A stretch of DNA of 64,000 bases from Phymatolithon calcareum (taxonomy: Eukaryota; Rhodophyta; Florideophyceae; Hapalidiales), in the NCBI GenBank assembly GCA_977006965.1, contig OZ345356.1, positions 1,364,001-1,428,000 on the forward strand, in the 5' to 3' direction. The position numbers and the translations under genes are program-made. Below are positions 42,130 to 52,545 of the stretch, in pieces (within the stretch, counting starts at the first letter, position 1; the number at the start of each line of letters is the position of its first letter). The notes below the pieces were generated by a model that saw only the letters and a list, made by a program, of their open reading frames with translations, ran no database searches and was not told where the DNA came from.

Positions 42130-42578
42130 GAATTTGTATGATAGCTAAAATGTTACACCTGTATGGCCGCAAGCCGGAAAATCAGGCGACACGGCTTACA
42201 TATGCCCCATATCCGACAATTTGTCTGCCATACGTGCCTCGTTGAAGGATATGTTGGCCTCTCGGTATAGTCACAAATTTATCTAAATTTTAAGATTATC
42301 TGAAAATCGCCCGTGCCTGAGCCACGGTCCATACATTATATTTGTAAACGTTTGAGTCGATTTCACGGAGCATATTCGACATGTGGGTGCTTTGCATAGC
42401 CGCTAGAAAGGTTGCTCAGTTTCTAGCCTTGGTTTCTGGGCCGAGAACCCAACATATCCTTCATCGAGGCGCGTACGGCAGACAAATTGCCGGACATGGG
42501 GCATGTGTAACGCGCGTCGCCTGCATTTTCGGCTTGCGGCCATACAGGTGTAACATTTTAGCTATCATACAATTAGAC
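42130..42578. mobile_element. foldback element, ~450 bp with ~125-bp inverted ends
   Basis: GTATGATAGCTAAAATGTTA at 42137 and its complement ending at 42573 begin arms that match for about 125 bases (to GAAGGATATGTTGG at ~42255; right arm starts ~42447). The loop is ~190 bases. No coding capacity. It directly adjoins the broken left end of piggyBac copy 1. Confidence 0.8.
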
Positions 42579-42582
42579 TTTT

Positions 42583-44114
42583 AAAAAGAATGCGGAACGG
42601 GTCATTCGCGCCACATTTAGTATGGCGGGGTCGTGCTCTGCGTGAGGAGTACCGGAACTAATAGGATATAAAAGCTTCGCTCGGCTCTCGAAACGAAAAT
42701 GTGCTGGTCAATTACAATAATCACAACCACCATGCCACGAGAAAAAGACCCGCGCCGAGTGGTCGGTGCACCCGTACACTCAAAAGCAACGTCTGTAACC
42801 AGTCTTGCAGAGTGTTGCAGAATATATGGGGCCTTGTCCAAGTCGAAAAAGGTGAACGGCACAGTTCAAGCGGTACTTATGGACGAAATTAACGGTCGCG
42901 CGAGCACATCACTTCGCGTAAAATGGGTGCTAGTTTGGCAACCGGTGATGAAGACTAAGATTTCGACAGTTAAGATTGTTAACATCAAGGCAGGGAGCAC
43001 TGACGATGATGTTTCAGTCGCTCAGCAGCTTGAACCGAACCAGCAGCGGCAAAGCGCGTCAACGCCAAGGCCCGCTTACAGTACTCACCTGCGCCAATGT
43101 TCATCGCGAAACGCCAGCTCAATGACTCCAGTGGCAACCAAAAGCTCTTCAAAAGGCCTCAAAATCTCGGAAGAAACTCTCAGAAGCGTTGAACGACCTC
43201 GCCCTGGGTCTAAAGTTCATTGCAGTCATCAAAACGGCATCGAAAAAGTATCCCATGGATTATCTGTCAAGAATAGAGCTTTCGAAAAGGGGCGAATGTG
43301 TCTCTAGGGTTCGAAAATCTTTGAATGGCGAGCCTTCCATGATGGCGGCTATGTGGGTTGACAGAGAACGGCGATATTTTATTTCGACAACCTCTACGAC
43401 CATGGAAGGTAAGCCGTACAATTGTGTTCGCTGGCGTCAGCTTGACAATGGACCTTCTCGTGTGGAACTCTCCGTCCCCAGCCTGAAGTATGCGAGACAC
43501 AATACTCTGCGTGCGCGCAAATCGACAGGCACAATCGATGCAGATAAGATGGTTTGGACATGGAGAAGAAAGTACGCACCCACGACTGGTCATTTCGAGT
43601 GAGAACATCACTTCTGTCAATCTGAGTGGTTGAAAGCTGGCTTCTGTTCTCTGGTGCTCATCCAGAGTCGCAGGACCACATAACGCAGCGAAGATATTAT
43701 GAAGTACTGGCTCAGCACCTTATCGATAACTCCTTCGATGCGCGCAATACGCGTCGACGTTCAGTTACTCCTGAACGTTCACTAGCCTCTGGGAGTGGTG
43801 TTGGAACCCACTTAATGCTGACGACAAAGAAAAGGAAAACCGCGAATGGCATGATGACTACTTTTGCTGTGCAAAACAACTGCAGAGTGTGCAAAGTCAA
43901 GAAGACAGCTCTTGTGTGGTCATCATGTAATAAGCTCGACGGTGCAGCACTATATGTTTGCGGTACTTCTACTGGTAGGAACTGTTTCGCTAAGCATGTT
44001 GAAGATATCCATGAGCTGGACGCATTCGATGCGACCGATAGTGAGTAGATGTGTGTGCAAAAATTATATAAATATCATTCCCTCAATTGAGGGAAAATTT
44101 CCGTCAAATAGACA
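42583..44114 (+). pseudogene. piggyBac-like transposase copy 1, internally deleted
   Basis: From 42583 the sequence aligns with the leader and ORF of copy 2: EKDPRRVVGAPVHSKATSVT at the start (ATG near 42732), and a C-terminal part with FIAVIKTASKKYPMDYLSRI and CRVCKVKKTALVWSSC. Near 43195 the frame jumps from the equivalent of residue ~155 to ~475 of copy 2, removing about 950 bp with the catalytic aspartates. Two frame changes follow (43600, 43640). The right terminus with CCTCAATTGAGG and TAGACA is present at 44081-44114; the left terminus is lost at the foldback element. Confidence 0.85.
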
Positions 44115-46705
44115 CTAGTGTCTAGTTTACTAACCACCTCAATTGAGGATAAATCCCTCAATTGAGGGGCTTTTTGAAAGCTCAAAAAAGTATGTACAAA
44201 GAATGCGAAACAGAAAGTTCGCGCCAACTTTGGGAAGGCGGGCTTGTGTTCTGCCTGAGGAGTACCTAAACTACGGCCTTAAATGGGCGTCGTTCGGCGG
44301 TAGGAACGAAATTACAATTTTCAGTTAGAAGAAGCCGACCTGCCATGTCACGAGAAAAAGACCCGCGCCGAGTGGTCGGCGCGTCCGTACACACTAAGGC
44401 AACATCAGTGACCAGTCTCGCAGAGTGTTGCAGGCTCTATGGAGCCTTTTCCAAGTCAAAAAAGGTGAACAGCACAGTTCTGGAGGTACTATTGAATGAA
44501 ATCAATGGTCGCGCAAGCACATCGCTTCGCGTGAAATGGGTCCTAGTTCAGAAACCGACTGAGAAAACTGAGATTAAGACACTCAAGATTGTTAACATCA
44601 AGGCAGGAAAGGTTGACGAAGGTTCTCCGTCCTCTCGAATGCTTGTATCAAGTCCCAGCACGCAGAACTCTGCACCACAAAATCCGGCTTACAGTACTCG
44701 TGGTCGTCCGTCTTCTTCGCCAAATGCCAGTTTATTGTCCCCAGTCGCAACCACAAGCTCTCCAAAACCGCACACAAGCTTCGATACAACCCTCAGAAGC
44801 TATGGACGCCCTATACCAGGCACTCTCGCCTACGCCATGCAAGGCTCTTGGGACCAGGTGTCAGAAGAGGAAGTAGATGTCATCACACCCGACCGCGAAC
44901 CCAACGTTATTGCTCATGGGGTGCCATGGTACGAGCGACAAGTTCTATGCCCGATTGGGGGACGAATTCCACGTCAGTTCTGGACAGTTCGCACTCCACA
45001 TGGAGATTTTATATCGGAAAATGGTGGTATTGGGCATCAAACGCCCTATGATTGCTTTATGACCATGTTTCCGCAAGGTCACCTTCGAAAAATAGCAGCA
45101 TGGACGTCTGCGAAGCTGAAACGAATCGCGCGAAAAGAGACTACGGTCACAGAGCCGATTAAGTTTTTCGGAATCCTCGTCCTCATGACAAGATTTGAGT
45201 TCGGCGCTAAGACAGATCTATGGCAGACAACCAGGCAGAACAAATACATTCCGGCTCCTTGTTTTTCAAACACTGGGATGTCAAGAGACAAGTTCACCGC
45301 ATACCTTCGGTGCGTTACATTCAGCATACAACCTAGTGAAAGAGGCAGCATGTCTTCTGCGCAGTACCGCTGGGCGCTCGTTCAAGATTTTGTCGATGCC
45401 ATAAACGAGCACCGAAAGCGCAATGTGTCGCCGTCGGACCTCATTTGCGCTGATGAGTCCATATCTCGCTGGTATGGCAACGGAGGTCATTGGCTTGATG
45501 TCGGACTACCTCAGTACATTGCGATTAACCGTAAGCCGGAGAACGGTTGCGAGATACAGAACTCTGCATGTGGAAGAAGTGGGATAATGCTGCATCTCGA
45601 GCTCGTTACAACCGCAGAAGACGAGAAGAAAAAGGATTTCGAAGGCGAAATGGCCCATGGTACAGCAGTTTTACGCCGTCTTGTTGCCGCATACTCTGGC
45701 ACAAGGCGCATTGTCTGCGCGGATTCTTACTTTGCGAGTGTTGAATCTGCAGAGATGCTTCTTCGTTTGGGCCTAAAATTCGTTGGAGTCATCAAAACGG
45801 CGACTAAGAAGTATCCCATGGACTACCTATCAAGAATTGAGATTTCAGAAAGAGGTCAATGTGTTTCTCTCGTTCGAAAATCCTTGAACGGTGAGCCGTT
45901 AATGATGGCGGCTCTTTGGGTTGACCGGGATCGCCGCTATTTTATTTCGACTACCTCTACGACACTGGAAGGCAAACCGCACAATCGTGTGCGTTGGCGT
46001 CAGCTTGAAGAAGGACCGTCTCGTGTTGAGCTGTCCGTGCCCCAGCCCGAGGTATGCGAGACGTACTACTCTGCGTGTGCGCAAATCGACAAGCACAATC
46101 GGTGCCGCCAAGAGAGTTTGGATCTTGAGAAGAAAGTCAACACCCTGGACTGGTCGTTCCGCGTTAACACATCTCTTTTGGCGATTTGTGTGGTTGACAG
46201 CTGGCTTTTATTCTCCGGTGCGCATGCAGAGTATCAGGATCACATGACGCAGCGAAGGTATTATGAAGTGCTGGCCGAGCAACATATCGATAACTCGTTC
46301 GATTCGCGTAATACTCGTCGCCGCTCAACCACTCCTGAACGTACTTTTGTCTCCGGGAGCGGTGTTGGAACCCACTTAACCCCCACGAGAAAGAAAAGGA
46401 AGACTGCGGATGGCATGATGACTAATTTTGCTTCGCAAAAGAACTGCAGGGTCTGCAAAGTCAAGAAGACAACGCTGGTGTGCTCATCATGTAACAGGCT
46501 AGATGGTGCCGCAATATTCATTTGCGGCACGTCTACTGGCAGGAATTGCTTCGCGAAGCATGTGGAAGACATCCATGAGCTTGACGCTTTTGATGTGCCC
46601 GATAGTGAGTAGCTTTCATGCGCAAAAATTAAATGATTTTCGTTACCTCAATTGAGGGAAAAGTGCCCCTCAATTGAGGAGAAATTTCAGTAAACTAGAC
46701 ACTAG
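44115..46705 (+). mobile_element. piggyBac-like DNA transposon copy 2, intact, bounded by CTAG
   Basis: Ends are TGTCTAGTTTACT (44119-44131) and its complement AGTAAACTAGACA (46689-46701), each bordered by CTAG (44115-44118 and 46702-46705). Two copies of the palindrome CCTCAATTGAGG lie inside each end (44137-44148, 44156-44167; 46646-46657, 46668-46679), likely transposase-binding sites. The element is 2583 bp with one full ORF. Known piggyBac elements duplicate TTAA; CTAG here would be a variant. Confidence 0.8.
44345..46612 (+). CDS. piggyBac-like transposase, 755 aa, intact
   Basis: ATGTCACGAGAAAAAGACCC at 44345 is the first in-frame ATG and matches copy 1. The N-terminal ~150 residues are a basic, Ser-rich region of unknown role. 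From about residue 210 the DDE_Tnp_1_7 (piggyBac) fold is visible: YDCFMTMFP, ITEPIKFFG-like TVTEPIKFFGILVLM, and GMSRDKFTAYLRCV. The presumed catalytic aspartates lie in ICADESISRWYG (about residue 367), IVCADSYFASV (about 459) and AQIDKHNR (about 580). The C-terminus has the cysteine-rich ring-like domain CRVCKVKK-x-x-LVCSSC, ICG...CFAKHVEDIH (residues ~705-748). It would cut and paste DNA in the nucleus. No stop or frameshift, so it may be active and could also mobilise the mini-element next to it. Confidence 0.88.
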   Translation: MSREKDPRRVVGASVHTKATSVTSLAECCRLYGAFSKSKKVNSTVLEVLLNEINGRASTSLRVKWVLVQKPTEKTEIKTLKIVNIKAGKVDEGSPSSRMLVSSPSTQNSAPQNPAYSTRGRPSSSPNASLLSPVATTSSPKPHTSFDTTLRSYGRPIPGTLAYAMQGSWDQVSEEEVDVITPDREPNVIAHGVPWYERQVLCPIGGRIPRQFWTVRTPHGDFISENGGIGHQTPYDCFMTMFPQGHLRKIAAWTSAKLKRIARKETTVTEPIKFFGILVLMTRFEFGAKTDLWQTTRQNKYIPAPCFSNTGMSRDKFTAYLRCVTFSIQPSERGSMSSAQYRWALVQDFVDAINEHRKRNVSPSDLICADESISRWYGNGGHWLDVGLPQYIAINRKPENGCEIQNSACGRSGIMLHLELVTTAEDEKKKDFEGEMAHGTAVLRRLVAAYSGTRRIVCADSYFASVESAEMLLRLGLKFVGVIKTATKKYPMDYLSRIEISERGQCVSLVRKSLNGEPLMMAALWVDRDRRYFISTTSTTLEGKPHNRVRWRQLEEGPSRVELSVPQPEVCETYYSACAQIDKHNRCRQESLDLEKKVNTLDWSFRVNTSLLAICVVDSWLLFSGAHAEYQDHMTQRRYYEVLAEQHIDNSFDSRNTRRRSTTPERTFVSGSGVGTHLTPTRKKRKTADGMMTNFASQKNCRVCKVKKTTLVCSSCNRLDGAAIFICGTSTGRNCFAKHVEDIHELDAFDVPDSE

Positions 46706-46796
46706 TGCCTAGTTTACTGATTGTCATATTGGCCCTGTCAGAAAAGGTATTTTCTTATCCGTTTCTCTCAATCGAAGGGTTTCAGTAAACGAGACA
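46706..46796 (+). mobile_element. 91-bp miniature relative of the piggyBac-like element
   Basis: TGCCTAGTTTACTGA at 46706 and TTTCAGTAAACGAGACA ending at 46796 resemble the ends of copy 2. It is bordered by CTAG at 46702-46705 (shared with copy 2) and 46797-46800. Confidence 0.7.
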
Positions 46797-46800
46797 CTAG

Positions 46801-47135
46801 CTCTGAAAAGCTGGTCAGCTATCCAGCAAGGAGAACAGTTATGAAACATAACTCAGCCAATCAGGTGCTCCGTGCTTCTTTGGCTTTGACAAGTTAGTTG
46901 CACCAGGGGAAGGCTCCCCTGGTTGCACTGAAGAAAAATGGCCTATATCAAAATGTAATCAAACATTAAGGGTGAGACACGGAATGATTGCAACTTGCAG
47001 ATTCGCAAGAAACCTTTAATTCCGCTAGAATTAGAATAATACAGAGCTGGTGGATTCAATTGACTTGCATTCTTGGCGGTTTTGAGTGCAAGGGGTTGCA
47101 TCATGAGAGGTTATACTGTACTGTACGCATGCCAG
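46801..47135. other. no gene recognised
   Basis: A short inverted repeat (CCAGGGGAAGGCTCCCCTGG at 46902-46921) is the only feature seen. Confidence 0.4.
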
Positions 47136-47628
47136 TACAGTCGATCTTCGACTTTTGCATCTCCAATTTTGAATATCCTCGATTTTTCGAATACAGAATG
47201 CCTGTCCCAGGTCGGTTTCGCATTAAATTTTAACGAAAATAAAGGATTACTGTATACTCCAATATAAAATATCTAAACACGTAGCTTAAAACCGAAAGAC
47301 CATTTTTTGATTATTTTTAGGCCTCCTGTACTCAACGTCCACCAGTAGGGATTTTCTATGAGAGGAGTCTCTTGGGCAGTTTGGAGCACGTGAACAATTG
47401 CGATGTGCAGCACAGCCGGGAAATGCTCAATGACTCTGTTCCGCCTACAAATATCGGCTGAATTCCCAATGTGATACAGCACAGATTCTTCAAAGTTGAC
47501 ATAAATTGTAATCTGGAGCTGTAATTTTTTTAATTTCGCTATGATATGACGTCGATACTTGAATAACCGCGATTTTTGAATATCAGGGTAGCTGACATCG
47601 CCTATGCAAAAATAGAGGATCGACTGTA
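47136..47628. mobile_element. pogo/Tigger-like MITE with TA target
   Basis: CAGTCGATCTTCGACTTTTG at 47138 and the complement of CAGTCGATCCTCTATTTTTG ending at 47626 are inverted ends, flanked by TA on both sides. Subterminal TTTTGAATATCCTCGATTTT and its inverted counterpart near 47560 are typical of pogo-type elements. No transposase; 489 bp. Confidence 0.8.
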
Positions 47629-47849
47629 AATATAAGCTGACATTATATATATCATATATGATTATCCTGGCTTTCAGGTCACCGCGCTAGAAGGACGGTT
47701 CTCTGCGTATAGTAGTGCTGACGCTTACGTTATGTAACGGACCATCCGAATAAGCAACTTTCGTAACGAAACAGCTCGACGAAACTTTCGTCGAGCTGTT
47801 CACATTACGTGTGTCCGTTTTGTTCTTCAGTAAAATATCACGGGTATTT

Positions 47850-47985
47850 TTTTTTGCAACTGTTTAGTTGTTTATTTGAAAGCCCTCATTAACACTCCTA
47901 AGACTGTACGAGAGCAGCTTTTCGTAACATGTTCATTCTGGTATATCGCCTGTTCCCTAATACAGGGACTCGTCGTTTTCCATAT
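47850..47985 (-). mobile_element. second copy of the LINE/SINE tail seen at 2107-2241
   Basis: The minus strand matches from GAGTCCCTGTATTAGG to CTAAACAGTTGCAAAA and ends in poly-A (poly-T at 47847-47855). A target duplication was not found. Confidence 0.75.
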
Positions 47986-48076
47986 TGTCAATTATGGTGA
48001 CGCTGAGTAGTATAGAGTCTAATGCCTATTCCGTTCTTATCATTTCTCCGGAGTCCAGTTCATACTTTGCTAGGTT

Positions 48077-48419
48077 CGTACGTACAAAGCATTGGAAAAA
48101 ATAATTGCTATTGTAATTATTTAAATTATTGTTCCAATAATTTATTCCTGAGTCTCGCATATTTATTGCATTTATTGAGATCGTCGTGGTTGCGACAATT
48201 ATTGTATCGGACTCCTCATTTTTTCGATCCGGTTATTCTATCGCGACAGAAAGTAGCAAGAAGGATCCAATAATTCGGGGAATAACCAGTTATTTATACC
48301 TCACTGAACTTGAATACAATAATTTATTGCTTCTGCGTTCAACAATAAATTATTTATTCTCGACACTTTTCGAGAAAAGAATAAAAATAAATAAATAATT
48401 CCAATGCTTTGCGTACGTA
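48077..48419. mobile_element. hAT-type MITE (327 bp), TSD CGTACGTA
   Basis: CAAAGCATTGGAA at 48085 and TTCCAATGCTTTG ending at 48411 are inverted ends, flanked by CGTACGTA at 48077-48084 and 48412-48419. AT-rich, without coding capacity. A partial copy is at 36.2 kb. Confidence 0.88.
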
Positions 48420-49238
48420 TGGTCTCCAGGTGGCGCTCTGCTGCCGTTCCGAATGTATTCGATATTAGCTTCGTGCTCACTTGAGGGAACCTTCAACTTG
48501 CGTATTATAACACGGGTCATGCTCCAGAGGGGAGAGAGAGTGCCCGCAAGCACAATAAGAGGAGCAGAAAGTTGGAGAGAGGAGCGGGTTCTTTCCTCAG
48601 AGCTGTAGAAGCTCGAAAGATATAAAGTTTAAGTGAGGAACGTTTGATGCGCTCCCGTGAAATGAGACGTTGTGAATGTGGTAGGCACAGATCGCTATTT
48701 CCTTGACAGCGGTAAACGAAGATAATTTTCCTGATTGCCGTCACTCGGTACTAGTTCCATCCCGGAAGACAGCAATAGTATAGATGCTGATGATAGATCA
48801 TTGCATCTCACATACATCAACTCTATTGCTAGACGATAGAGCGCACCGGGAGGATGGATGATAATATTCGAGAAGGGAGGGTTGTTACTACAGGAATATT
48901 CTTGTAGCTCGCGCTAATGGCTCTTTGCCTCCACCGCCACGGGCAAAATTATGGTCCGAATTACGGGGGAATGCGGGAAAAATCGAAGCACGAATTTATC
49001 ACTAAATTTTCAAAGTCACACTATTTCAATACCAGCCTGAAGGTTGTCCAGAGTATAATCTTCTGCAAACGCCCGGAGGTCCACGTTTAGAATATGGGCG
49101 TCGTTCTCACGGAACCCAAGAAAGCTAATCGCATGAATATGGGTCTCGACTGGGAAGGGTAGAGGTAATCGAGCTGTCGACTCAATGGAATCAGTCGCAC
49201 GCTCGCGCAGACCGCGCAGCGCTTGTTCAAATGCAAGG
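48420..49238. other. no gene recognised
   Basis: Short minus-strand ORFs (48553-48350, 48744-48517, 49299-49087) show no domains. It may include the 3' UTR of the minus-strand gene that ends at 49239. Confidence 0.35.
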
Positions 49239-49929
49239 TTACTTTGGGTGGTGCGCAGTAAAATTGTGGCCCATGTTTGACGACAAAGAGGTCAACCACT
49301 TGCGGTGCAGTATGCTCATATCCAGGAGAGGAGTAGGCCAGATGGCGGAGAGCTCAAGCACTTCGCCAGCATTCTCCACCTTGACGCGCCATATGCCTTC
49401 ACCCACACCTGCAGGCAAGAGGATTGCCAGTGATATCATTTTTGTTTTGGTATCTGGCTGCTCCCACTCTGATATAAGGTGAAGCGGCTTGAACGAGTGG
49501 GGGCCCATCAGAAATGCCAACCCACTTCCACGGTCGTCCTCATCATCCTCATCCACTGTTAGAGCATCATCTTCGGGCACCTTGCGTTTCTTTCGAGGTG
49601 TGGAGCACTCGCCAACATTGCACTTTGTGTCCAGCGCATCAAGATCATCTTCAGTCTCGTCTGTGAGGCTGTTAGCTTCTATTACATAGAAAAGTGGCAA
49701 AAGTGTGAAGTAACATACTGTCATTCCTCTGATAGTCCCGCTTGATAACATTAAAGCGCGTTCGAAACGGGTCCAGCTGATGGTTCTTGTACAATGTCGG
49801 GTGAGACTCGTACACAGACTGGGGCTTACTCATACAATTTATTTCTCCTCGATCGAACATGGCTCGGAGAAGCTTGACAGCTTCGCAATTCTTGGTCATC
49901 TTCTGATGACGAAGAGGCTCTTGCACCAT
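49239..49929 (-). CDS. predicted nuclear protein, two exons, 216 aa, unknown family
   Basis: Exon 1 runs 49929-49719 and exon 2 49678-49239, joined across a 40-nt intron (GTATGT...TAATAG, 49718-49679). Splicing keeps the frame and gives 217 codons including the stop. Exon 1 reads MVQEPLRHQKMTKNCEAVKL, FDRGEINCMSKPQSVYESHP and FRTRFNVIKRDYQ. Exon 2 begins with an acidic stretch and PRKKRKV, an evident nuclear-localisation signal, then a DDEDD acidic patch. A C-terminal ~110-residue domain follows (GPHSFKPLHLISEWEQPDTK, VENAGEVLELSAIWPTP). No domain is recognised. Such short two-part genes sometimes accompany DNA transposons, but no element ends were found around it. The start could lie further upstream, where another serine-rich frame is open (50020-49826). 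Confidence 0.55.
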
Positions 49930-50168
49930 ATTGGCAGAAGTCGAAAAGGTAGTTCGAACTGGTGCGTGCAGAATACCGATACTGTCGTCGAGATTGCGCC
50001 CATTTATACAGTGTTAACATATTGCTATAATTACTTAATCCTTTAAGATAGACTTTTTAAACATCAAAGCTATCCATAATTTGAAAGACTTTACATGTAG
50101 TCGTAGAAACTATATTCATATGATCAGCCAAATGCGTGGCATTCAAGTTGAAATCTCTCTATTGGAAC
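49930..50168. other. upstream region of the intron-containing gene
   Basis: Nothing recognised apart from possible 5' leader sequence. Confidence 0.3.
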
Positions 50169-50582
50169 AGTAATCGAAGTGTTGTTCCCATTTTCTTTAT
50201 GTAACTCACAGCAAAACTAACTTCCATATTCATATGTTCGCTGCCGTGTTACGACGATGTGTTCACGCTCAAGAATCGTCTTTTATGACGACATGGAATA
50301 GACCAAGACAAAATAGAACGGCGACGCTGAGATTCCTACGAACAGGACAAGTGGACTCTAAGCTTTTCCCTCCACCTTCTCTGGAGGAGGGTTTTTGCAG
50401 CTAGGGCTACGACGATAGCAACGAGCTTTTGCGGGCTTTAACGGAGCTACCAAGGTAGTAGCAGGGGAATAACACTCCCCTGGTAGTAGCATCTGAAACG
50501 CATCTCCCTTACAGTCTTATGAGTGTTTCTGAGGGCGTTTAATAAATTCAAAATTCAAAAAAAAAAAAAGTAATCGAAGTGT
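50169..50582 (+). mobile_element. LINE A tail insertion with 91 bp of unrelated 5' sequence, 14-bp target duplication
   Basis: AGTAATCGAAGTGT occurs at 50169-50182 and, directly after the poly-A, at 50569-50582. The insert thus spans 50183-50568. Only 50274-50568 is LINE A (last codons TCGTCTTTTATGACGACATG, 3' UTR and poly-A). 50183-50273 does not match LINE A, so the copy is chimeric. Confidence 0.85.
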
Positions 50583-51617
50583 AATCATGTGACGTGTCAC
50601 GTGGCTCTATCATAATCATACTACTGTTGCGTTTGAAGCGAAGGTGAATTCTTTAAAGATGAAGGGCGCTATTTACAGTGCTGCACTAATCCCGCTGCTA
50701 TTGCGCTCCTTTCTTCCAGAGCACGATAATTCTAGAACGATAGAAGTATTGTACTTGCTTATTTCGAGGTACCTACCGAATGTTCGAATGTTCGAATCTT
50801 CAAAATTTCTAGTGGCGAATTTTTGATCCCGCGAAGGTACTGTCCACCTATGCTTGCGAAACAGGAAAGCTGATCGCAAGGAGTAGCTCTGTCGATAGGC
50901 TGGTAAATTGTAAACGTCTTCATTTTCCTTTAATCGTAGCGCAAAGTTGCCGAATGTTCGGCAAATTACCAAATTTTGCCTCATTGAGTGGCCGAATTTA
51001 CATGCATTTGAAGGTTGCTCCGTAAAGTTCTTTGTTTATTCTCACTATAAAAAGCGCACTTTGTAAGGATTCGCTACCTCTCCTGGTTAGATTCACCTCT
51101 TTTGTCTTTTATTATTAGTCAAAGGTAATGCATCTTAAGTAAATGAGTTCTAAAAGGCAAATGTTCGCCGAATGTTCGACGAACGTTCGCCAAACGTTCG
51201 CCGAATTTTTGTTTCTAATGGAGTTCGCTAATAACAAAAAAATTGAAAACGAACACTCGGTAAGTGCACAACGAAATTATGCTTCAACATTACACTACCA
51301 CAAAAAAGCGTGACGCAAATTGCAGGACTGTGCCAGCCTTGCAAATATTCACATATATATAACTGCTTTTGTTAGAAAGCTTTTATTCAAATTATTTCGA
51401 TTTATGAAATAACGAGCTTGAAAAAGAACGCCTCAGTTTCTCTACTTTACGTGGCTAATAAGCTAGTTGGCATGCAAATGGCAAACTGGACAGTTTTCCA
51501 CGAGCCATTCGGGTTTTTCTATCGACAGCAAGCTTTATCATACACTCACGGCATGGTTCCTAAAGGTATAAAGCTGTATTAGCATGCTGCTGTCAAATAC
51601 TCAAGTTCGGCATCAGG
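50583..51617. other. 5' region of the DDE transposon; no other gene
   Basis: CAAAGTTGCCGAATGTTCGG (50943) and a cluster of GTTCGCCGAA / GTTCGACGAAC motifs (51160-51210) match motifs inside the TIR element at 23.7-25.0 kb and are probably subterminal repeats. The left terminus itself was not found. Confidence 0.5.
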
Positions 51618-52535
51618 ATGCTTGTACCTGCCACAATACCTCCATCTGCATTTCTATCTCAGGGACTTGAAATATTGAACAGATGCGAGGGGTTAGCCGT
51701 CCGGACTCTGAGCCGACGTTTCAGGTCGTTATTTGGTGTCACTCCACTCGTATGTTCCCGTGCGTGGAACATGATTGGCATTTCTCTACCACCAAAAGCA
51801 AAGCCACGACACTTGTTATGGGCATTAATTTTTTTAAAAATTTACGCGAATGAGACTGCCAACAGTGCACTTTCTCAGTGCGATGAAAAAACATTTCGGC
51901 TCTGGTCATGGCGCTTTGTTTATTTGCTCTCTGAATTAAAAATCGTAAGTTGCTCATGCCGCCGGGATAAAATCGCACGGCGTACTAACTGCTCACTGAT
52001 TAAATGGGAGCGACGCTTTGTGCGCCGTTCTGGTCGACGCTTTAATGCGTCTGTTGATGGCACAGATTTCAAAATTCGTGAACCCAAGCCGTTCAACCCA
52101 AAGTGGTATTCTCATAAATTTAAAGGGCCTGGGCTCCGATACGAAGTTGGAATAGCTCTGTCCACTGGATGGATTGTATGGACAAACGGGCCCTTTCCCT
52201 GTGGGTCATATTCTGACCTTAAAATTTTTCAACGCAATCTTAAGCAAGAACTTCAGGATCACGAAACTCTAATTGCTGACGGAACTTATAGGGATTCTAG
52301 CTGCGAGAAGTATGGGCGTACAGAAGACAAATTACCGCCATTTTTCCACTTCAAAGTAAGAGCTCGCCACGAGACGTGCAACAGGCGTTTCAAGGAGTTT
52401 GGCGTCTTAGGACAACGATTTCGTCACAACCTCGGCAAACATGGCAAGTGCTTTCGGGCGGTAGCTACTTTAACTCAACTCATGATAGAAAATGGGCACC
52501 CGTTGTTTTCAATTTCTCAGAAAAATTCAACGTAA
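51618..52535 (+). CDS. DDE transposase (Harbinger/DDE_Tnp_4-like), 305 aa
   Basis: A single ORF begins at 51618 (MLVPATIPPSAFLSQGLEIL). Residues 1-90 look like a helix-turn-helix region (RTLSRRFRSLFGVTPLVCSR, PRHLLWALIFLKIY). The DDE domain follows: NASVDGTDFKI (first Asp, about residue 145), KWYSHKFKGPGLRYEVGI, LIADGTYRD (second Asp, about 220) and RARHETCNRRFKEF (Glu, about 254). Spacing and motifs fit eukaryotic DDE superfamily 4 enzymes, although it is shorter than most Harbinger proteins. No second, Myb-like ORF was seen. The right terminus (GGGGGTTGCGGG type, reverse complement at 52546-52567) lies just behind the stop. No disruption, so it may be active; the same termini bound a non-autonomous element at 23.7 kb. 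Confidence 0.8.
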   Translation: MLVPATIPPSAFLSQGLEILNRCEGLAVRTLSRRFRSLFGVTPLVCSRAWNMIGISLPPKAKPRHLLWALIFLKIYANETANSALSQCDEKTFRLWSWRFVYLLSELKIVSCSCRRDKIARRTNCSLIKWERRFVRRSGRRFNASVDGTDFKIREPKPFNPKWYSHKFKGPGLRYEVGIALSTGWIVWTNGPFPCGSYSDLKIFQRNLKQELQDHETLIADGTYRDSSCEKYGRTEDKLPPFFHFKVRARHETCNRRFKEFGVLGQRFRHNLGKHGKCFRAVATLTQLMIENGHPLFSISQKNST

Positions 52536-52545
52536 ATTCGAGAAT

